A stretch of DNA of 64,000 nt, taken from the NCBI RefSeq assembly GCF_017254835.1, contig NZ_JAFKCW010000002.1, positions 1,162,592 to 1,226,591 on the forward strand, given 5' to 3'. The DNA is from Algoriphagus aestuariicola. GTDB lineage: Bacteria > Bacteroidota > Bacteroidia > Cytophagales > Cyclobacteriaceae. A model generated the notes under the pieces. It made no database searches, was not told the DNA's origin, and was given only the letters and a program-made list of their open reading frames with translations. The translations under genes and the position numbers were made by a program. Positions 60,678-64,000 of this stretch are shown piece by piece. Every line of letters begins with the position of its first letter. Within the stretch, counting starts at the first letter, position 1.

Positions 60678-62799
60678 ACTTTGGGGCGTTTTGGTAGATC
60701 GGAAGCGAAATAATAAAAGTAGTACCCTGGCCTTCCGCCGTATTTACCTCCAGAGTTCCTTTGTGATTTTCAATAATAGAATAAACTATGGAAAGCCCCA
60801 AACCTGTCCCCTTCCCGACGGGCTTTGTCGTAAAAAAAGGTTCAAAAATCCGCTGTTTTACAGTCTCAGGCATCCCTGGGCCGTTATCCTCTATCTCGAT
60901 TACCACGTGATCGGAGAAGGCCAGCGTACGAATGGCGATCTTGGGATCCGCGATCTTGTCAATATGGTCGGTAAGTGCGTGGACAGCATTGTTGATGATA
61001 TTCATGAACACCTGGTTGATCTTGCCCGCCAGACACTCCACCATGGGCAACTCCCCAAACTCTCTTACAATGCGGATCTTCCCTGGTATTGAACTGTTGA
61101 GCAGGATCAAGGTACTATTGATCCCGTCGTGAAGGTCCACTTTTTTGACATCCTGCTCATCCACGCGGGAGAAAATCCTAAGCCCCTTGACGATCTCAAC
61201 GGTCCGTTTAGCCCCATCGTCCATGCCCTTGAGGAGCTGTTCTACCTCTTCCAGCACATAGTCCAGCTCAAGGTCCTCCTCCAGCTGTTTGGCTTCTTTC
61301 TTAGTCTTGTCCGTAAACTCCCGTTCGCCCGAATCCCTGTAGAATTCGATGACTTCCATGATATCCTTGATATCACGCTTCAGCGGCGTGATATTCGAGC
61401 TCACAAAGTTGATTGGATTGTTGATCTCGTGCGCAATGCCCGCGGTAAGCTGGCCCAGTGAGGCCATTTTTTCCTGATTGACCAGCTGGCTTTGGGTATT
61501 TTGCAAAGTCCTCAGCGTCTGCTCCAGTTCTTCGGTCCTGATCCTCACCTTTTCTTCCAAGAGGTTGTTTTGCTCCCTGATCAGGATTTGGTTTTCGTTG
61601 AGTACCTTTAGCTTTTCCGCTTGTTCCTCTTCTTTTTCTTTCTTAAGGATGTTGATTCGGTCGGCGAGCGCAAGGGACAGTACGATTGCTTCAAATGCAG
61701 TTCCCAGTAGCATCGGCAGATTTGCAAAGGATCCCAGATCGATCACACCTTGGTTTTGAAAGACAAACAGCAACAAGCCAAAAAGGAAAAATACCCATGC
61801 CGCCAAAAAATAAAATGCAGGCCGGTAACCCTTACGGGCAATCAATATGGCAGTGGTCACAAACAACAAAACCACGAGCAAGCCGCCAATGTCGGTAAAG
61901 GAATAACTCAACTCCACCATTCCAGAGACCCGGGCAAGCGCACCAGCAGAATACACGATTACAATGAGTGAAAGAGCCTTGTTGAGCAGAGGCACGTATT
62001 TCCTGGTCAGCAGGAAATTTCGCAAAAACAGCACTCCGAAAATGCCCGAAAACGAGGAAAACACAACGATACTATTCTCAAAAAGCCTGGAATTCTCATT
62101 GAAAAGGAAAAAATAACTATAGCCGAGGAGCGATAGCTGGGTGGCAGAGATTAACAATATATAAAGACAGTAGAAAAGGTAAACCCTATCCTTAACCGAA
62201 AAATACAAGAGCAGATTGTAAAGGAACAGCGCCAGCATAATCCCCATGTAGACGCTGACAAAAAGCAATGTTCGGGTATATTTTTCATAGAAATCTGTCT
62301 CAGTCACGATGCCTACCGAAAAGTTGACAGGCTCTGAGGAGAAGATCTTCAAGTAATATGTCTCACCCGGCCGTAAGACCTCCCTAAAAATCGGGAACGG
62401 ATAAGTCAATGGATTCGACTTGCCGAGGTGTTCATCATAGAGGAGCGTACTATTTTCAATTCCTTTTCCTTCGACACTTTTGTACAATTCCACCGTGCGA
62501 AAGGCGGGATTTCTCACTTCGATGATGGATGGATTTCCCATTCCGTTGAAATCACTTAAATCGAGTTCGGCCCAAACAGTATCTGCAACAAACCCCAAGG
62601 AGAAACTGCTGCGCACCTGGTCATCGGGTATAGAAATCGGCTCAAACTGTCCGTCGACATGGCGGTAAAACTTGACCTCGGAAACTTGGTAGTCAATCTT
62701 AAAAAAGTCAGAGCGAATGATGAGGATGGAAATCAGGACTAGTGTCACGAGTAGCGCTAGCCCCCAATACAAACTTTGGATTTTAAAACTTCCTTTCAT
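60670..62799 (-). CDS. 7TMR-DISM sensor histidine kinase
   Basis: A 709-residue membrane kinase. The N-terminal periplasmic domain (about 35-175) looks like the DISMED2 sensory module, followed by a seven-helix 7TMR-DISM bundle (about 178-375), a coiled coil (about 383-440), the HisKA box with His457 in TAGIAHEINNP, and HATPase_c (NIINNAVHAL, DNGPGMP, FEPFFTTKP, GKGTGLGLSI). DISM receptors are thought to bind carbohydrates or small diffusible ligands. The start overlaps the stop of the GNAT gene by 4 nt (ATGA), and the stop overlaps the receiver-kinase by 8 nt, so all are translationally coupled. Confidence 0.92.
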   Translation of the reverse strand: MKGSFKIQSLYWGLALLVTLVLISILIIRSDFFKIDYQVSEVKFYRHVDGQFEPISIPDDQVRSSFSLGFVADTVWAELDLSDFNGMGNPSIIEVRNPAFRTVELYKSVEGKGIENSTLLYDEHLGKSNPLTYPFPIFREVLRPGETYYLKIFSSEPVNFSVGIVTETDFYEKYTRTLLFVSVYMGIMLALFLYNLLLYFSVKDRVYLFYCLYILLISATQLSLLGYSYFFLFNENSRLFENSIVVFSSFSGIFGVLFLRNFLLTRKYVPLLNKALSLIVIVYSAGALARVSGMVELSYSFTDIGGLLVVLLFVTTAILIARKGYRPAFYFLAAWVFFLFGLLLFVFQNQGVIDLGSFANLPMLLGTAFEAIVLSLALADRINILKKEKEEEQAEKLKVLNENQILIREQNNLLEEKVRIRTEELEQTLRTLQNTQSQLVNQEKMASLGQLTAGIAHEINNPINFVSSNITPLKRDIKDIMEVIEFYRDSGEREFTDKTKKEAKQLEEDLELDYVLEEVEQLLKGMDDGAKRTVEIVKGLRIFSRVDEQDVKKVDLHDGINSTLILLNSSIPGKIRIVREFGELPMVECLAGKINQVFMNIINNAVHALTDHIDKIADPKIAIRTLAFSDHVVIEIEDNGPGMPETVKQRIFEPFFTTKPVGKGTGLGLSIVYSIIENHKGTLEVNTAEGQGTTFIISLPIYQNAPKYE

Positions 62800-63503
62800 C
62801 TCAGGGTGAGGTCGTCTATGTTAAGGTCAAAATGGATCTCCAATGGCCCTTTGGGACTTTCGTCCAAAGAGACCTGAACGGGATTATTTCTCAGATTGTC
62901 AATATATTCCTTTTCGGCGGGACTTGAGCAAGGCAAGTTAATCACATCCTGTATTTCCATGATGGTGGCCACCAATCCTTCTTTTGGATATAGAAAAGCT
63001 CCATTGTCCCCGAGAGTTTCGATGATCTCAAAGCCGACAGACTGGGAATTTTTAACCGTAAAGGGGGAACAGAATGCCATTAGGCTCTTCAAACTCAAAA
63101 ATGAAGTGATTGCGACACCGATCCTGATGAGATAGATGCTACCCAATCCAAACCCGGAAACCTCTTTTGAATTCCATAATCCACAGTATTCGGCCACCTC
63201 AAGATCCTTAAACTTCTTCATGTATTCGATGATCCGCACATCCTTCTCGAGTATGGCTCCCTCCAAAGGCAGGGGAAAGTTTTCGTTTCGCATCTGTATT
63301 CTGCCGCCACCGAGGATCCTTCCGGTTCCATCCATGGATTCCACCAGGAGCAGATATACGTTTGGGTTTTTGACCCAAGACCGATCAGCAGAGGTTACCT
63401 TAGTCACGCCATAGGATTCCAAAACATTAAAGTGGCCAGCAATATATTTTTCTGTCTCTTCCGGGGAAGAAACTGCCCTTACCACTCTAATTCTAACTTT
63501 CAT
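62796..63503 (-). CDS. GNAT-fold acyltransferase (LuxI/FeeM-like)
   Basis: A 235-residue protein with a GNAT fold. A strand pair YLLLVESMDGTGRILGGGRIQ (about 50-70) is followed by VAEYCGLWNSKEVSGFGLGS with the acyl-CoA loop at 116-122, and SLMAFCSPFTVKNSQSVGFEII. The arrangement resembles autoinducer synthases (LuxI) and long-chain N-acyl amino acid synthases (FeeM), but the acceptor is unknown. The frame starts 6 nt earlier at TTG 63509; ATG 63503 is preferred. It overlaps the ThiF-like gene upstream by 11 nt and the DISM kinase downstream by 4 nt. That a signal molecule is made is inferred, not shown. Confidence 0.68.
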   Translation of the reverse strand: MKVRIRVVRAVSSPEETEKYIAGHFNVLESYGVTKVTSADRSWVKNPNVYLLLVESMDGTGRILGGGRIQMRNENFPLPLEGAILEKDVRIIEYMKKFKDLEVAEYCGLWNSKEVSGFGLGSIYLIRIGVAITSFLSLKSLMAFCSPFTVKNSQSVGFEIIETLGDNGAFLYPKEGLVATIMEIQDVINLPCSSPAEKEYIDNLRNNPVQVSLDESPKGPLEIHFDLNIDDLTLR

Positions 63504-64000
63504 GATCAATCAAAAAGAACTCGTCTAAATCAACATATACTCTGCCGGACCCGGAAATCTGCCCGCAAAGAATACGTTTGGCAAAATAGGCGCACATCGC
63601 TCCACCCATCACTACCGAGGAAGCCAGCTGTGGCCATGTGGTGATACTTTTTCCAATTTCCTGAATACTGTATCGGGCTCTTTCTGAAAGTTTCTCAAAA
63701 TTTAGGATAGCCATGAGCAGCTGTCCACGGTTTTCCTCCAAACGATCGATCAGTTCACTTTCCTCTCCAAATCCGGAAAGAAATCCATGAAAGATGGGAC
63801 GACGTGGATCCAAGTCGAATCGCTCGATGTCGACCATGCCCCTGTCACTCGTGTCCATAAGGACCGGGATTCCAAGGGATTTTGCTTTTAAACGTGATAA
63901 AATCTTCATCGGTAGGCTGTCGCACTCTTCAATCAACAGGTCCAAGCCCCCCCCGTCATTGAAAAATGCCTCCATATTTTCTTTAGTAAGGCCGTCCGAA
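63493..64000 (-). CDS. ThiF-family (Rv1355c-like) protein, N-terminus outside window
   Basis: The visible 168 C-terminal residues read as the later part of an E1-like/ThiF adenylating fold: LDLLIEECDSLPMKILSRLKAK, PVLMDTSDRGMVDIERFDLDPRRP and a helical end with PQLASSVVMGGAMCAYFAKRIL. This matches the Rv1355c family, whose members combine ThiF with a nitroreductase-like part. No nitroreductase part is seen after this segment. The gene continues beyond position 64000 and shares 11 nt with the GNAT gene. Confidence 0.65.
   Translation of the reverse strand, partial: SDGLTKENMEAFFNDGGGLDLLIEECDSLPMKILSRLKAKSLGIPVLMDTSDRGMVDIERFDLDPRRPIFHGFLSGFGEESELIDRLEENRGQLLMAILNFEKLSERARYSIQEIGKSITTWPQLASSVVMGGAMCAYFAKRILCGQISGSGRVYVDLDEFFLIDHES

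Noticed and set aside
1-64000. CRISPR array, insertion sequences, prophage or tRNA genes
   Set aside because: I looked on both strands and saw no repeat-spacer pattern, transposase, integrase or phage structural genes, and no tRNA-like folds.

Overview
The window looks like chromosome of a free-living Bacteroidota member, most likely a Cytophagales/Cyclobacteriaceae (Algoriphagus-like) organism. This is an inference from protein families and architecture: a fused DAHP synthase-chorismate mutase, Bacteroidota-type LptD, many short-signal lipoproteins, a 7TMR-DISM sensor kinase, a TPR histidine kinase, a C10 (streptopain) protease, and a promoter of the TTTG-N19-TAnnTTTG type with few Shine-Dalgarno sequences. 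I see no rRNA, tRNA, CRISPR array, insertion sequence or prophage.

Layout. 1-3.7 kb: leftward run of DUF7935-like, YkvA, thioredoxin-like, NAD(P)-binding and Dtd genes, then a sulfatase cut by the window edge. 3.8-5.3 kb: small rightward genes (IscA-like, DUF6265, lipoprotein). 5.4-8.2 kb: leftward WD40, DivIVA, FolB, DUF4268. 8.2-9.4 kb: phosphopantetheinyl transferase and redoxin. 9.4-13 kb: SirB1-like protein, methylcrotonyl-CoA carboxylase beta and a cell-wall amidase, with lptD divergent from the amidase. 15.7-22 kb: arginine deiminase, DUF4197, an epimerase, LysS and proline dehydrogenase. 22.4-28.9 kb: a complete rightward operon from DAHP synthase to prephenate dehydratase, aminotransferase and prephenate dehydrogenase (missing only aroD/E/K/C), preceded by what reads as a Phe/Tyr ribosome-mediated attenuator. 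29-36 kb: lipoprotein serine hydrolase, Kelch protein, DoxX-like membrane protein, an orphan PycTM-type (Pycsar effector) membrane protein and a TPR histidine kinase. 36-44 kb: SIMPL protein, B12-radical SAM enzyme, DUF1456, dienelactone hydrolase, MgtC-like transporter, cupin, thioesterase. 44-46.2 kb: a C10 protease gene interrupted by an in-frame TGA with a small lipoprotein downstream, flanked by palindromic elements. 46.3-54.5 kb: carbohydrate block (GH20, GntP permease, SDR, TIM-barrel isomerase, DUF7133/cytochrome c lipoprotein). 54.7-59.5 kb: DEAD helicase, SF1 helicase, AcpH-like protein, pyrophosphatase. 59.6-64 kb: a tightly overlapping leftward operon of ThiF-like protein (partial), GNAT/LuxI-fold protein, 7TMR-DISM histidine kinase and receiver-kinase.

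The two parts that most deserve attention are the aromatic-operon leader (a 31-codon peptide with Tyr/Phe at eight of nine consecutive codons, a candidate antiterminator and a GNRA-capped terminator ending about 20 nt before the first gene) and the ThiF-GNAT-sensor kinase-receiver kinase operon, which has the gene logic of a signal-synthesis and sensing module that I cannot match to a described system.
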